From Methylobacterium sp. AMS5 (GTDB taxonomy: Bacteria > Pseudomonadota > Alphaproteobacteria > Rhizobiales > Beijerinckiaceae): a stretch of DNA of 64,000 nucleotides. The notes under the pieces were generated by a model, which was not told the origin of the DNA, did not search any database, and saw only the letters and a program-made list of their open reading frames with translations. A program made the translations under genes and the position numbers. This document shows positions 46,499 to 55,068 of the stretch, in pieces (the stretch's first letter is position 1; every line of letters begins with the position of its first letter). Location: positions 5,371,451 through 5,435,450 of the forward strand of contig NZ_CP006992.1 of the NCBI RefSeq assembly GCF_001542815.1, read 5' to 3'.

Positions 46499-48268
46499 AT
46501 GTGCGGGATCTGCGGAGAGATCAATTTCGGCGGTACGGCCGATCCGAACGCCGTGCGGGCCATGATGGAGGTTCTCCGCCCCCGTGGTCCTGATGCCGGC
46601 GGGATCCATGGCCAGGGCGGTGTCGTGTTCGGCCACTGCCGTCTGAAGATCATCGACCTATCGGAAGCCGGCCAGCAGCCGATGGTCGATGCCGAACTCG
46701 GGCTCTCGATCGTCTTCAACGGCTGCATCTACAACTACAAGGACCTGCGCGAGGAGCTCGTCGCCAAGGGCTACCGCTTCTTCTCGACCAGCGATACCGA
46801 GGTGGTGCTCAAGGCGTTCCACGCCTGGGGCCGGGATTGCGTGAAGCGTTTCCTCGGCATGTTCGTCTTCGCTGTTCACGAACGCGATTCGGGCCGGGTC
46901 ACGCTCGCCCGCGACCGGCTCGGCATCAAGCCGCTGTATTACGCAGAGACCGGCAAGTGCTTCCGTTTTGCCTCCTCGCTTCCGGCCCTGCTCGCAGCAG
47001 GCGATGTCGACACCACGATCGATAAGGTGGCGCTTCACCACTACATGAGCTGGCACGCGGGCGTGCCGGCACCGCTGACGATCCTCAAGGGCGTGCGGAA
47101 GGTCCACCCGGCCACGACCCTGACGTTCGAGCCCGATGGCTCGCGCCGCGAAGAGACCTACTGGTCGCTCGTGGTCGGTCCGCGCGAGGAGGACCGCCAC
47201 AGAACCGAGGCGGATTGGCGTGCGGCGGTGCTCGACTCGCTTACCACGGCGGTCGCGCGCCGTCAGATCGCCGACGTGCCGACCGGCGTGCTGTTGTCGG
47301 GCGGTCTCGATTCCTCGGTGATCGTCGCGCTTCTGGCCAAGAGCGGTCAGAGCGGCCTCAAGACCTTTTCGGTCGGCTTCGATGCGGTGAACGGCGTCGA
47401 GGGCGACGAGTTCAAGTACTCCGACATCATCGCCGAGCGGTTCGAGACCGACCACGCCAAGCTCGTCGTGGACGGCTCGCGCACGCTGGAGGCCCTGCCG
47501 GCGGCGATCCATGCCATGGCCGAGCCGCAGATGAGCCACGACGCGGTGGCCTTCCTTCTGCTCTCGCAGGAGGTCGCCAAGCATGTGAAGGTGATCCAGA
47601 GCGGTCAGGGCGCAGACGAGGTGTTCGGCGGCTACCACTGGTATCCCAAGCTGATGGGATCGACTGATCCGACGTTGGATTACGCGAGCGCCTATTTCGA
47701 CCGCGACCACGCGGAAATGCGCGAGGCGCTCACACCCGACTTCGTGGACGAGGATTACAGCCGCGATTTCCTTGCCCGCTTCTTCGCCGACTCGCAGAGC
47801 GCGAGCGCCATCGACAAGACCCTCGACCTCGATCAGCGGATCATGCTCGTGGACGATCCGGTCAAGCGGGTCGACAACATGACCATGGCCTGTGGGCTTG
47901 AGGCGCGCGTCCCCTTCCTCGATCACGAACTGGTCGAACTCGCCGCCCGCATCCCCGCCGAATTGAAGGTGCGCGACGGGGGCAAGTACATCCTCAAGGA
48001 AGCTGCCCGCGCCGTGGTCCCGGCGGAGGTGATCGACCGGCCGAAGGGCTATTTCCCGGTCCCGGCCCTCAAGCACATCCGTGGGCCGTTCTTGGAGTTC
48101 GTGCGCGACGTTCTCGACCGTCCGGCCGCCCGCGAGCGCGGTATCTTCAACAGGGCTTACGTCGATCACCTGCTCGCCGATCCCGACGGGACGCTGACGC
48201 CGAAGGGCAATTCCAAGCTCTGGCAGGTCGCGCTGCTCGAAGCGTGGCTGCAATCGCACGGCATCTGA
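46499..48268 (+). CDS. AsnB-type amidotransferase, likely N-acetylglutaminylglutamine amide synthase
   Basis: This 589-residue protein combines an Ntn glutaminase (Cys2 in MCGICGEI, PRGPDAGG, FNGCIYNYKDLREEL) with an AsnB-like synthetase domain (PP-loop LLSGGLDSSVI). GQGADEVFGGYHWYP and the C-terminal ARIPAELKVRDGGKYILK support the call. The exact opening, KIIDLSEAGQQPMVDAELGLSIVFNGC in parts, is closer to the N-acetylglutaminylglutamine (NAGGN) amidotransferase group than to ordinary AsnB. NAGGN amide is an osmoprotectant in many proteobacteria. The usual partners, an ATP-grasp/GNAT ligase and a peptidase, are not adjacent. Start is the ATG at 46499. Confidence 0.85.
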   Translation: MCGICGEINFGGTADPNAVRAMMEVLRPRGPDAGGIHGQGGVVFGHCRLKIIDLSEAGQQPMVDAELGLSIVFNGCIYNYKDLREELVAKGYRFFSTSDTEVVLKAFHAWGRDCVKRFLGMFVFAVHERDSGRVTLARDRLGIKPLYYAETGKCFRFASSLPALLAAGDVDTTIDKVALHHYMSWHAGVPAPLTILKGVRKVHPATTLTFEPDGSRREETYWSLVVGPREEDRHRTEADWRAAVLDSLTTAVARRQIADVPTGVLLSGGLDSSVIVALLAKSGQSGLKTFSVGFDAVNGVEGDEFKYSDIIAERFETDHAKLVVDGSRTLEALPAAIHAMAEPQMSHDAVAFLLLSQEVAKHVKVIQSGQGADEVFGGYHWYPKLMGSTDPTLDYASAYFDRDHAEMREALTPDFVDEDYSRDFLARFFADSQSASAIDKTLDLDQRIMLVDDPVKRVDNMTMACGLEARVPFLDHELVELAARIPAELKVRDGGKYILKEAARAVVPAEVIDRPKGYFPVPALKHIRGPFLEFVRDVLDRPAARERGIFNRAYVDHLLADPDGTLTPKGNSKLWQVALLEAWLQSHGI

Positions 48269-48407
48269 TCCGCCGCTTCTGCGTTGCACGCATGAACCGC
48301 CGTGCCGAAATTCGCCCGGCGCGGGCGGCATCGCTCAAGGTGACGTGGATTCTCCACGATCTTGGCCGATGCGCACTGCGCTGGAACGCTGCGGGAGACC
48401 CCAAACG

Positions 48408-49247
48408 ATGTGTCGCTGGATCGCCTATCGAGGCCGCACGATCCCGCTCGAGCATTACGTGACCGAGCCGGCGCATTCGCTGGTCTCGCAAAGCATCAAG
48501 GCGCTCGAATCGACCGCGAGCACCAACGGCGACGGCTTCGGCCTCGGCTGGTACGGCGACCATCCCGAACCCGGCCGCTTCCGCGAGGTGCAGCCGGCGT
48601 GGTCCGACGAGAACCTGCGCTACATCTGCCGCCATCTGCACTCGCACCTGTTCTTCGCCCATGTGCGGGCGGCCACCGGCACGCCGATCACCCGGCCGAA
48701 CTGCCACCCCTTCGCCTGCGGGCCGTGGCTGTTCATGCATAACGGCTATATCGGCGACTGGGCGCGGCTGCGCCGGCCGATCGAGGCCCTGATTCCCGAT
48801 GAACTCTATCCCTCGCGCAACGGCACGACCGATTCCGAGGCGCTGTTCCTGGCGATCCTCGGCCAGGGTTTGATGGCCTCGGAAGTGGAGCGCGATCCGA
48901 TCACCGCCACGACGCGGGCGCTCGCCGCGGTGACGGAGCTGGTCGGCGGCATCGAGGGTGGTCACCCATTCCGCTTCACTGCGGCGCTCGCCGATGGATG
49001 CGACCTCTACGCCTTCCGCTACGCCGCCAACGATGCGGCCAACAGCATGTATTACCGCCAGTCGGCGGATGGCGTCGTGGTGGTCTCGGAGCCCTTGGAC
49101 AAGGAGCACGCGACCTGGACCCCGGTGCCGGACAACAGCGTCGTGATCGCCCGCAAGGACGCGCTGGTCGAGGTCGTATCGCTGAAGGAGTTCGGTCTCG
49201 CCCGGACGTCCCAACTGCCGCAACTGCAAATGCAGATGAGCGCGTGA
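48408..49247 (+). CDS. Class II glutamine amidotransferase (EgtC/YafJ-like)
   Basis: This 279-residue stand-alone Ntn glutaminase has Cys2 as nucleophile in MCRWIAYRG. Other family motifs are STNGDGFGLGWYG, FFAHVRAATGTPI, NCHPFACGPWLFMHNGYIGDW and GTTDSEALF, typical of the EgtC/YafJ group. No second catalytic domain is attached, so it may hydrolyse gamma-glutamyl amides by itself, as EgtC does with a gamma-glutamyl intermediate. The ATG at 48408 gives the required Met-Cys N terminus; the upstream frame is not used. It follows the AsnB-type gene by 140 bases on the same strand. Confidence 0.92.
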   Translation: MCRWIAYRGRTIPLEHYVTEPAHSLVSQSIKALESTASTNGDGFGLGWYGDHPEPGRFREVQPAWSDENLRYICRHLHSHLFFAHVRAATGTPITRPNCHPFACGPWLFMHNGYIGDWARLRRPIEALIPDELYPSRNGTTDSEALFLAILGQGLMASEVERDPITATTRALAAVTELVGGIEGGHPFRFTAALADGCDLYAFRYAANDAANSMYYRQSADGVVVVSEPLDKEHATWTPVPDNSVVIARKDALVEVVSLKEFGLARTSQLPQLQMQMSA

Positions 49248-49344
49248 ACGACCTCGGCGCCGGGCCGCACCTGGCGCCTTCGACCCTGCGGGGCCAGAGT
49301 ATCATCCTGAAAGTGGTTGCCGGCTTTCGGAAAAGGACGATGCT

Positions 49345-50091
49345 TCAGGCCATCCAAGTCGAGCCGCTGACAGCGGACAGCGTCATGCTGTCGGAGCCGA
49401 CATCGGCGGCGCTGTAGCCGAGGATCTGCGCGAGCTGCTCCCGGGCACGCCAGACTCGGCTCTTCACCGTGCCGATGCGGCAATTCATGACGGTGGCCGC
49501 CTCCTCGTAGCTGAGGTTCTCGATTGCCACGAGGATCAAGGCCTGCCGCATCGGCAGGGGAAGCTTGGCGAGCGCGGTCTGCGCGTCCATCAGATCGACA
49601 TGGCCCGATTGCTCGGGTGCCGTGGCGAGGCGCTCGGCGTAATCGCCGTCGCTGTCGGCGACCTCGCGCACCTCTTTGCGGTGGCGCGAGTAGAAGGCGT
49701 TGCGCATGATCGTGAACAGCCACGCGCCGAGATTGGTGCCGACGGTGAAGCGCGCGCGGCTGCGCCACGCCCGCAGGAACGTGTCCTGCACGAGGTCGTC
49801 GGCGGCCGACGGGTTCTTCGTCAGCGACATGGCGAAGTTGTAGAGGCGCGGCGTCATCTCGATGATGGAGGCCCGGAACGCTTCCTCGTCCTTCCCTTCC
49901 TGGGCGACGAGGACGGTCTCCAGCCTGGCCAGCAAGGCGTCGAAGCGACTGCTTTCGACCCCCGAATTACCCGGCATCTGCGCATAGGCATCGGCAAGAA
50001 GCGCCCCAAGGCGTTGCTGAACGGCAGCAGGGAGCGTCGGCACCTCATCGTCGAGGGGCGAGGCGAGGTCGTCGAAGGCAGTCTTTGGCAT
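49345..50091 (-). CDS. EcfG-like (ECF15) sigma factor with N-terminal extension
   Basis: This 248-residue protein has a sigma-2 region at about 80-145 (RLYNFAMSLTKNPSAADDLVQDTFLRAW, NLGAWLFTIMRNAFYSRHRK) and a sigma-4 region at about 170-222 (LAKLPLPMRQALILVAIENLSYEEAATVMNCRIGTVKSRVWRAREQL), quoted in parts. The FYS-x-x-RK and GTVKSRV elements are those of the general-stress EcfG group. It is about 65 residues longer than typical EcfG. The extension (about 24-60: QQRLGALLADAYAQM, SSRFDALLARLE) resembles NepR, the anti-sigma that inhibits EcfG; this is a weak by-eye match. No phyR or nepR gene is adjacent. Start ATG 50089-50091. The products at 51324-54747 are possible inputs. Confidence 0.85.
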   Translation of the reverse strand: MPKTAFDDLASPLDDEVPTLPAAVQQRLGALLADAYAQMPGNSGVESSRFDALLARLETVLVAQEGKDEEAFRASIIEMTPRLYNFAMSLTKNPSAADDLVQDTFLRAWRSRARFTVGTNLGAWLFTIMRNAFYSRHRKEVREVADSDGDYAERLATAPEQSGHVDLMDAQTALAKLPLPMRQALILVAIENLSYEEAATVMNCRIGTVKSRVWRAREQLAQILGYSAADVGSDSMTLSAVSGSTWMA

Positions 50092-50836
50092 CAGGGCCTT
50101 TGGCTGGTCACGGACGCGCACACGGGTTCGTGCCACAACGGCGGACTTGTCTCGCGATTTGCCGTCCCCTGCGCCAACATAGATTATCAGGGCTCGAAAG
50201 AGCGTATCGGCCTACAGAGAAGTCGAAGGGCGTTCCAGATCCAACGGCGTTCGAGGTCGACCCCGTGTGAAAACCAGCCTCACGTTCTCATTTTTCCAGT
50301 CGCACCGAACGAGCGGCGGCGAACAAGGAAGGCTTTGTGCCGTTTCGCGACTGCGTCTTGAAGGGGATCGTGCGTCGTAATGGCTCGGCCACTTCGGGTC
50401 ATCGTGATTTCCGTGGCCGCGACGTCCCTGCGCTACGATCCGGCATCAGGCCGGCGCCCGACAGATGTGCTGGAGGCGGCCGAACCGACGCCGGGGAGGC
50501 CGGGCCTGAACAGCTACGCCGTGCTGCCGTCGTTCCCCGCCACCGACGACATGACCCGTAGCGGCCTGCTGACATCGGTCCCGGGGAAGCCGGCCGACGA
50601 CGCCAACAACGCAATGTCGGCTCTCCGGCACCTGTTGCGCGGGCCTGGGTCTCCCCTCGATGCCGAGCGGGTGAAGAGCGGGCGGGCGGCAACCGCCATT
50701 CCGGGTCGCCGCTGCGACGCTTCGCCCAGGTTGCGTTTCACGATGATCCAACGCGGCTGCGGCTGGTTAATCTCGATCCATCCGGCAACCGTGGCGCTCC
50801 CACGGCCTGAGCCACCCCAGCGAATGAGCCCGAACC
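50092..50836. other. Intergenic region, no assignable gene
   Basis: About 745 bases lie upstream of the sigma factor gene and of the small membrane-protein gene. A plus-strand frame from 50380 is long but low in recognisable structure and overlaps the next gene in another frame, so it is not called. A search by eye for the EcfG-type -35 GGAAC with a matching -10 at the correct spacing upstream of the sigma gene found none. Confidence 0.4.
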
Positions 50837-51103
50837 ATGAGCGTCTTGGACGTGCTCCCGCTCCTGGCCTTCCTGGCACCGATGCCGCCGATCCGGCCGG
50901 AGCCGCCATCGCCTCCGCGGATGCCGGACTGGTTTCCTGCCTTCATCATGGGAATGACCGTGTTCATCATGGTCGCACCGATGGTCGCCATCTGGGGCTT
51001 CCATCGCTCCGAGCGATCGTTCCGCTCGACCTGCAAGGCGGCGGGCGGGCAGGTCGTACTCGCCTCGCCCGCCGACGATGCGGTCCGCTGCCGCCGATTC
51101 TGA
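50837..51103 (+). CDS. Small putative membrane protein
   Basis: This 88-residue protein has an N-terminal hydrophobic segment (DVLPLLAFLAPMPP), a Pro-rich loop, a clear membrane helix (FPAFIMGMTVFIMVAPMVAIWGF) and a C-terminal cytoplasmic or periplasmic tail with two Cys (STCKAAGGQ, DDAVRCRRF). Codon use is normal. No family is recognised. It stands alone between regulator genes. Confidence 0.55.
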   Translation: MSVLDVLPLLAFLAPMPPIRPEPPSPPRMPDWFPAFIMGMTVFIMVAPMVAIWGFHRSERSFRSTCKAAGGQVVLASPADDAVRCRRF

Positions 51104-51323
51104 ACGGCCGAGTTTCCCCGAAGCCGAACTCTTCTTTTCAGATGGCGATAACTCCAAAAATAGCCCGCGCCGGCCGAGCCGGGCGGGTCGAAGTCTCGGA
51201 GAAAGGGGCAGGAGAACTGTTGCGCGGGTGACCGGCTTCGCCTGACGCGGTTCACCCATTCAGTCGAGAAAATGCCCCGCAAAGGTGCGCTTCGGATGCC
51301 GCTTCCTGAGGGATGACCCGGCG

Positions 51324-52370
51324 TCAGGCTTGAAACGACAGGACGGCGCGGGTTCCGCTCGGGCCGGGAACGTAGGTCAGTACAGAGCGCAGGTTGGAGG
51401 CCATGGCCCGGATGATGCGCGAACCGAGGCCGGTGCCCTTCGCGTCCCCCTCCCCTGTCCAGCCGATCCCATCATCCTCGACGGTGAGCGAGAGCGTGTC
51501 GGGGCTCTCGCGCATCACCTGGACGCGGATCTCGCCCTGTGTCTCGGCGGGATAGGCATACTTATAGGCGTTGGTGACGAGTTCGGTGACGACGACGCCG
51601 AGCGAGACCGCTTTGTCGGTGGCCAGCCGGACCGGCTCCGCGTGCAGGCGGATGGCATGGTCGCGCCCCGACGCCTTCATCGCGAGTTGCAACTCCTCGA
51701 CGAGCCCGGTCAAGTAGGCATCGATTTCCACGGCCTCGACGTCCTCCGACGTGTAGAGCCGGCGGTGGATGCCGGCGATGGCCGAGATGCGGGCCTGCAT
51801 CTCTTCCAACGCCTCCTTGGCCGCCGGGTCCGCCACCGCGTTGGTCTGCATCCGAGCGAGCGCCGCGACGAGGGTCAGGGAGTTGGCAACCCGGTGGTTC
51901 ACCTCGCGCAGCAGCAACTCGGCCCGGTCGCGTGCCTCGCGGACGGCGGCTTCCGCCCGCTCCTTGTCGCGCCGCAGAGCCTCCTGACGCAGAGCGGTAT
52001 CGACCGCCTCGCCGAGCAATTCCCGGAACTGGCCCTGCACGTCCTTCCAGACGTAATCGACCGCGCCCGCTTTGAGGGCCGCCACCGCAACCCGGCTGTC
52101 CTCGGAGCCGGTCACGTAGATCACCGGCGGCGCGTCCGGCAGGGCTCGGAGCAGCGGCAGCAATTCGAGCCCGGTCCGGTCCGGCATGTGATGATCGAGG
52201 GCGATGAGGTCGATCTCGCCGGCCTGCGCCCGCGCCAGCCCGTCCGTGCCGCTCACTGCCAGCTCGACATGGTGCCCCCGGGCCTGGAGCGAGCGCTGCA
52301 CGAGGCGTCCGAGGCCGGGATCGTCGTCGATATAGAGGATGCGGCAGGAAGCGGCGGGCGTGTCGCTCAT
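51324..52370 (-). CDS. Receiver-HisKA_2 histidine kinase
   Basis: This 348-residue cytoplasmic protein has an N-terminal receiver (acidic pocket IDDD, phosphoacceptor Asp59 in LIALDHHMPD, conserved Lys in YVWKDVQG) and a C-terminal HisKA_2 kinase. The phosphorylatable His159 lies in LLREVNHRVANSL and the ATPase has VVTELVTNAYKYAY and VEDDGIGW. HisKA_2 and HWE kinases are the main kinases of the alphaproteobacterial general stress response and light sensing. The order receiver-then-kinase suggests it is itself activated by another kinase. Its start overlaps the stop of the single-domain regulator by four bases, so the three genes to 54747 form an operon. Confidence 0.93.
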   Translation of the reverse strand: MSDTPAASCRILYIDDDPGLGRLVQRSLQARGHHVELAVSGTDGLARAQAGEIDLIALDHHMPDRTGLELLPLLRALPDAPPVIYVTGSEDSRVAVAALKAGAVDYVWKDVQGQFRELLGEAVDTALRQEALRRDKERAEAAVREARDRAELLLREVNHRVANSLTLVAALARMQTNAVADPAAKEALEEMQARISAIAGIHRRLYTSEDVEAVEIDAYLTGLVEELQLAMKASGRDHAIRLHAEPVRLATDKAVSLGVVVTELVTNAYKYAYPAETQGEIRVQVMRESPDTLSLTVEDDGIGWTGEGDAKGTGLGSRIIRAMASNLRSVLTYVPGPSGTRAVLSFQA

Positions 52371-52813
52371 GAGTTCTCGGGAACCTGAATGACCGAGAAG
52401 AACAGCCCGAGCTGACGGATGGCGTTGGAGAAGCCCTCGTAGTTCACGGGTTTGGTGATGTAGACGTTCGCCCCGAGATCGTAGCAGCGCTGGATCTCAC
52501 GGCTGTCGTCGGTGGTCGTGAGGACGACGACCGGTGAGCGCTTGGTGTGCGGATTGGCCTTGATCCGCTCCAGGATGTCGATGCCGGTCATGTCCGGCAG
52601 GTTGAGATCGAGCAGGATCAGGAGGTGGCGCCGCGCGCTCACGTCGCCGGTGCCGTCGGGCCCGAACAGGAATTCGAGTGCCGAGGTCCCGTCGCGAAAC
52701 GGCAGAATCTCGTTGTTGACCCCCGCACGCCGGATGTTGCGCTCGATCAGCCGGGCGTGGCCCTCATCGTCCTCGATCATCACGATGCTGACGGTATGAA
52801 AAGGGGTCTGCAT
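52367..52813 (-). CDS. Single-domain response regulator (Rcp1-like)
   Basis: This 148-residue receiver is of the Rcp1 type that partners phytochrome and other PAS kinases: acidic pocket MIEDDEGHARLIERNI, phosphoacceptor Asp69 in LLDLNLPDM-TG, LTTTDD switch, and Lys in YITKPVNYEGF. The extended loop before the Asp (GPDGTGDVSARR) is typical of the Rcp1 group. It lies between the MHYT-PAS kinase and the receiver-kinase, overlapping the latter by four bases, so it probably shuttles phosphate between them. Confidence 0.93.
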   Translation of the reverse strand: MQTPFHTVSIVMIEDDEGHARLIERNIRRAGVNNEILPFRDGTSALEFLFGPDGTGDVSARRHLLILLDLNLPDMTGIDILERIKANPHTKRSPVVVLTTTDDSREIQRCYDLGANVYITKPVNYEGFSNAIRQLGLFFSVIQVPENS

Positions 52814-52815
52814 CG

Positions 52816-54747
52816 CTACTCCGCGGCTAGGGTCATCGTATCGGGAGGACGGGATGTCGCGGCCCCGCCTCGGCCTGTAACCGGCTCGCGCGGCAGCGTC
52901 ACGATAAAGGTTGTGCCGACACCGGGCTGCGACGAAACCTCGATCCGGCCGCCGAGCGCGCGCACCAAGGCTTTCACGCTGGCGAGCCCGATCCCCTCAC
53001 CCGGCTGATCCTGCGTGCCGGATCGCCGGAACAGCTCGAAGATGCGGCCATGATCCTGCGGCGCGATACCTCGCCCGGTGTCGGAGACCTCAAAACGGAT
53101 CCGGTTGCCGGGCGCAGGCCGGGCCGTGACCTCGATCGTTCCGGGGCGGGCCGGATCGAGATATTTGAGCGCGTTGTCGATCAGGTTGCCGAAGACCTGT
53201 TCCACAGCCAGCCGGTCGGCGACGATCGAGGGAAGATCGTCTGCCACCGTCACCTTCACGCCCTTGCGCCCGGCCTGATGACGCTGCGCGTCGGCGATCC
53301 CGCGGATCACGGATGTCATCGCGAGCGGCTCCGGACTGAACCGGCGGCGGCCCTCTCGTGAGAGCTTCAGGATGGCGGCGATCAACCGCTCCATCTTGAC
53401 GATCGCCGCCTGGATGAAGCTCAGCGCCTCGGTGATGTCCTCATCGATTCGCGCGCCCTGGGGATGGTCGCGCAGTACCGTGCGCAATTCCTGGCGCACC
53501 GCCTCCAACTCGCTCGTGAACCCCATGACGTTGACGAGCGGCGCGCGCAGGTCGTGGCTGACGATGTAGGCGTAGCGCTGGATCTCCTCGTTCGACTCCC
53601 GCAATTCGGCCTCGGCCTCGCGCTGCTCGGTGATGTCGGTATGGACGCCGACCCATTCGCGGATGGCGCCGTGCGCGTCGAGCACGGGGATCGCGCGGAT
53701 CGCAAAGTGTCGCCACAGGCCATCCCGGGCGCGCACCCGATGCTCGTGCAGGAAGGTGCTGCGGGCGGCGACGGTCGCGTTCCAAGCCTCGACGCTCGCT
53801 TGCCGGTCTTCCGGATGCACGGCGTCGGCCCAGCCGAAGCCCTCGTACTCGGCGCGGGTTTGCCCTGTCAGGGCCGCCCAGCCGGGCTGTTCGCCCGCCA
53901 TCCGCCCCTCCGGGTCATTGGTCCACAGCACGCCGCGCACGGCTCGTACGGCGGCCCGGAAACGCTCTTCGCTCGCCCGCAACTCACCCTGGATCCGCTG
54001 CTGATCGAACGCGGAGGCGAGCATCGCGAGGAACAGGATCACGAACGTCACGCCGGCGACGTAGAGGGCGAGATTCTGCTGATCCACGCTCGTCGCGGCG
54101 ACGTGAGCGGAATGGGCGCCGGCCTCCTCCGCGGTGATGGTCGCGGCTGCCATGCCGGTGTAGTGCATCCCGGCCACCGCAACGCCCATGATCAGGGCGG
54201 CGGCGAAGCGCTGCCAGACGCTCGTGGGTCGAAAGGTCAACCACAGGGCGATGGTCGCCGCGGTGACGGCGATCCCAACCGAGAGCGCGACGACCGGCAC
54301 GCTGTAGGCGAGATGGCCGGGAATCCGCATCGCGGCCATCCCGGTATAGTGCATCGCCGCCACGCCGATCCCCATCACGGGGCCGGCGACGAGGACGTCC
54401 AAGCGGCCGGCCCGCCGACGGCCGACCCAGGCCAGGGCCGCGCCGGTCACTCCGACGGCAATGAGCAGGGACAGAAGGGTGTGGCCGAGGTCGTAGGCTG
54501 CGGGCAGGCCCATCTCGAAGGCCAGCATCCCGACGAAATGCATCGACCAGATGCCGCCCCCCATCGCCAAGGCGGCGCCGAGAAGCCAAGCCCAGCCCAG
54601 TCCGGATGCGGCGGCACGCACGCGGCCGCCGAGATCGAGCGCCGCGTAGGAGGAGAGTACGGCGATGGCGAGGGACAGCGCCACGAGAGCCGGATTGTAG
54701 CCGGTGGAAACCATCGTCGTGCCGAATCTCAGGGGCTGTCGATACAT
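52816..54747 (-). CDS. MHYT-PAS sensor histidine kinase
   Basis: This is a 643-residue inner-membrane kinase. Residues about 10-245 form an MHYT domain of seven membrane helices with repeated M-H-Y/F-T/V-G-M motifs (SMHFVGM, AAMHYTGMAA, AGMHYTGMAA), proposed in this family to bind a metal and sense gases such as O2, CO or NO. A PAS/PAC region follows (about 255-380, VHPEDRQASVEAW, GVHTDITEQRE), then HisKA (His in YIVSHDLRAPLVNVMGF) and HATPase (VFGNLIDNALKYLDP, DTGRGIAPQDHGRIFELF). The DxxRA form of the His box is that of phytochrome-type kinases and suits the Rcp1-like regulator two bases downstream. Start ATG 54745-54747. Confidence 0.94.
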   Translation of the reverse strand: MYRQPLRFGTTMVSTGYNPALVALSLAIAVLSSYAALDLGGRVRAAASGLGWAWLLGAALAMGGGIWSMHFVGMLAFEMGLPAAYDLGHTLLSLLIAVGVTGAALAWVGRRRAGRLDVLVAGPVMGIGVAAMHYTGMAAMRIPGHLAYSVPVVALSVGIAVTAATIALWLTFRPTSVWQRFAAALIMGVAVAGMHYTGMAAATITAEEAGAHSAHVAATSVDQQNLALYVAGVTFVILFLAMLASAFDQQRIQGELRASEERFRAAVRAVRGVLWTNDPEGRMAGEQPGWAALTGQTRAEYEGFGWADAVHPEDRQASVEAWNATVAARSTFLHEHRVRARDGLWRHFAIRAIPVLDAHGAIREWVGVHTDITEQREAEAELRESNEEIQRYAYIVSHDLRAPLVNVMGFTSELEAVRQELRTVLRDHPQGARIDEDITEALSFIQAAIVKMERLIAAILKLSREGRRRFSPEPLAMTSVIRGIADAQRHQAGRKGVKVTVADDLPSIVADRLAVEQVFGNLIDNALKYLDPARPGTIEVTARPAPGNRIRFEVSDTGRGIAPQDHGRIFELFRRSGTQDQPGEGIGLASVKALVRALGGRIEVSSQPGVGTTFIVTLPREPVTGRGGAATSRPPDTMTLAAE

Positions 54748-55068
54748 TCTTGCGCCACGAGCGCCGTCGGGTCGGCTCCAAGAACCGCGACGACGCGAGC
54801 CGGGCGCGGCACGACTGCCCGAGACCTGCTTAAGTTACATTGCTGGCGCGTTTGACGCTATCGCGGCCCGCCACTGAGATCGTACCCCCCGTCGGTGCCA
54901 TGAAATGTGATCGGAGCGTTTCGGATCGGAAAAGGCCTGCAACCCGCCCGATAAGGGAACTACCTTAGGTGTGAAACAGATGCGGCCCGGCGCGAGATGT
55001 CGCATAGGTGGCGGACCCGTATGGCTGAGTACCACAAACAGATGCGGCGGAAGCGATCGGATTGCCTC
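54748..55068. other. Divergent intergenic region
   Basis: About 320 bases between the MHYT kinase and the Crp/Fnr gene must hold both promoters. An alternative longer Crp/Fnr frame begins at 54997. No palindromic Fnr-like TTGAT-N4-ATCAA site was found by eye. Confidence 0.4.

Noticed and set aside
50380..51231. A 283-codon plus-strand frame upstream of the small membrane-protein gene
   Set aside because: Composition is irregular, it has no motif and it overlaps the better-supported 50837-51103 gene in another frame.
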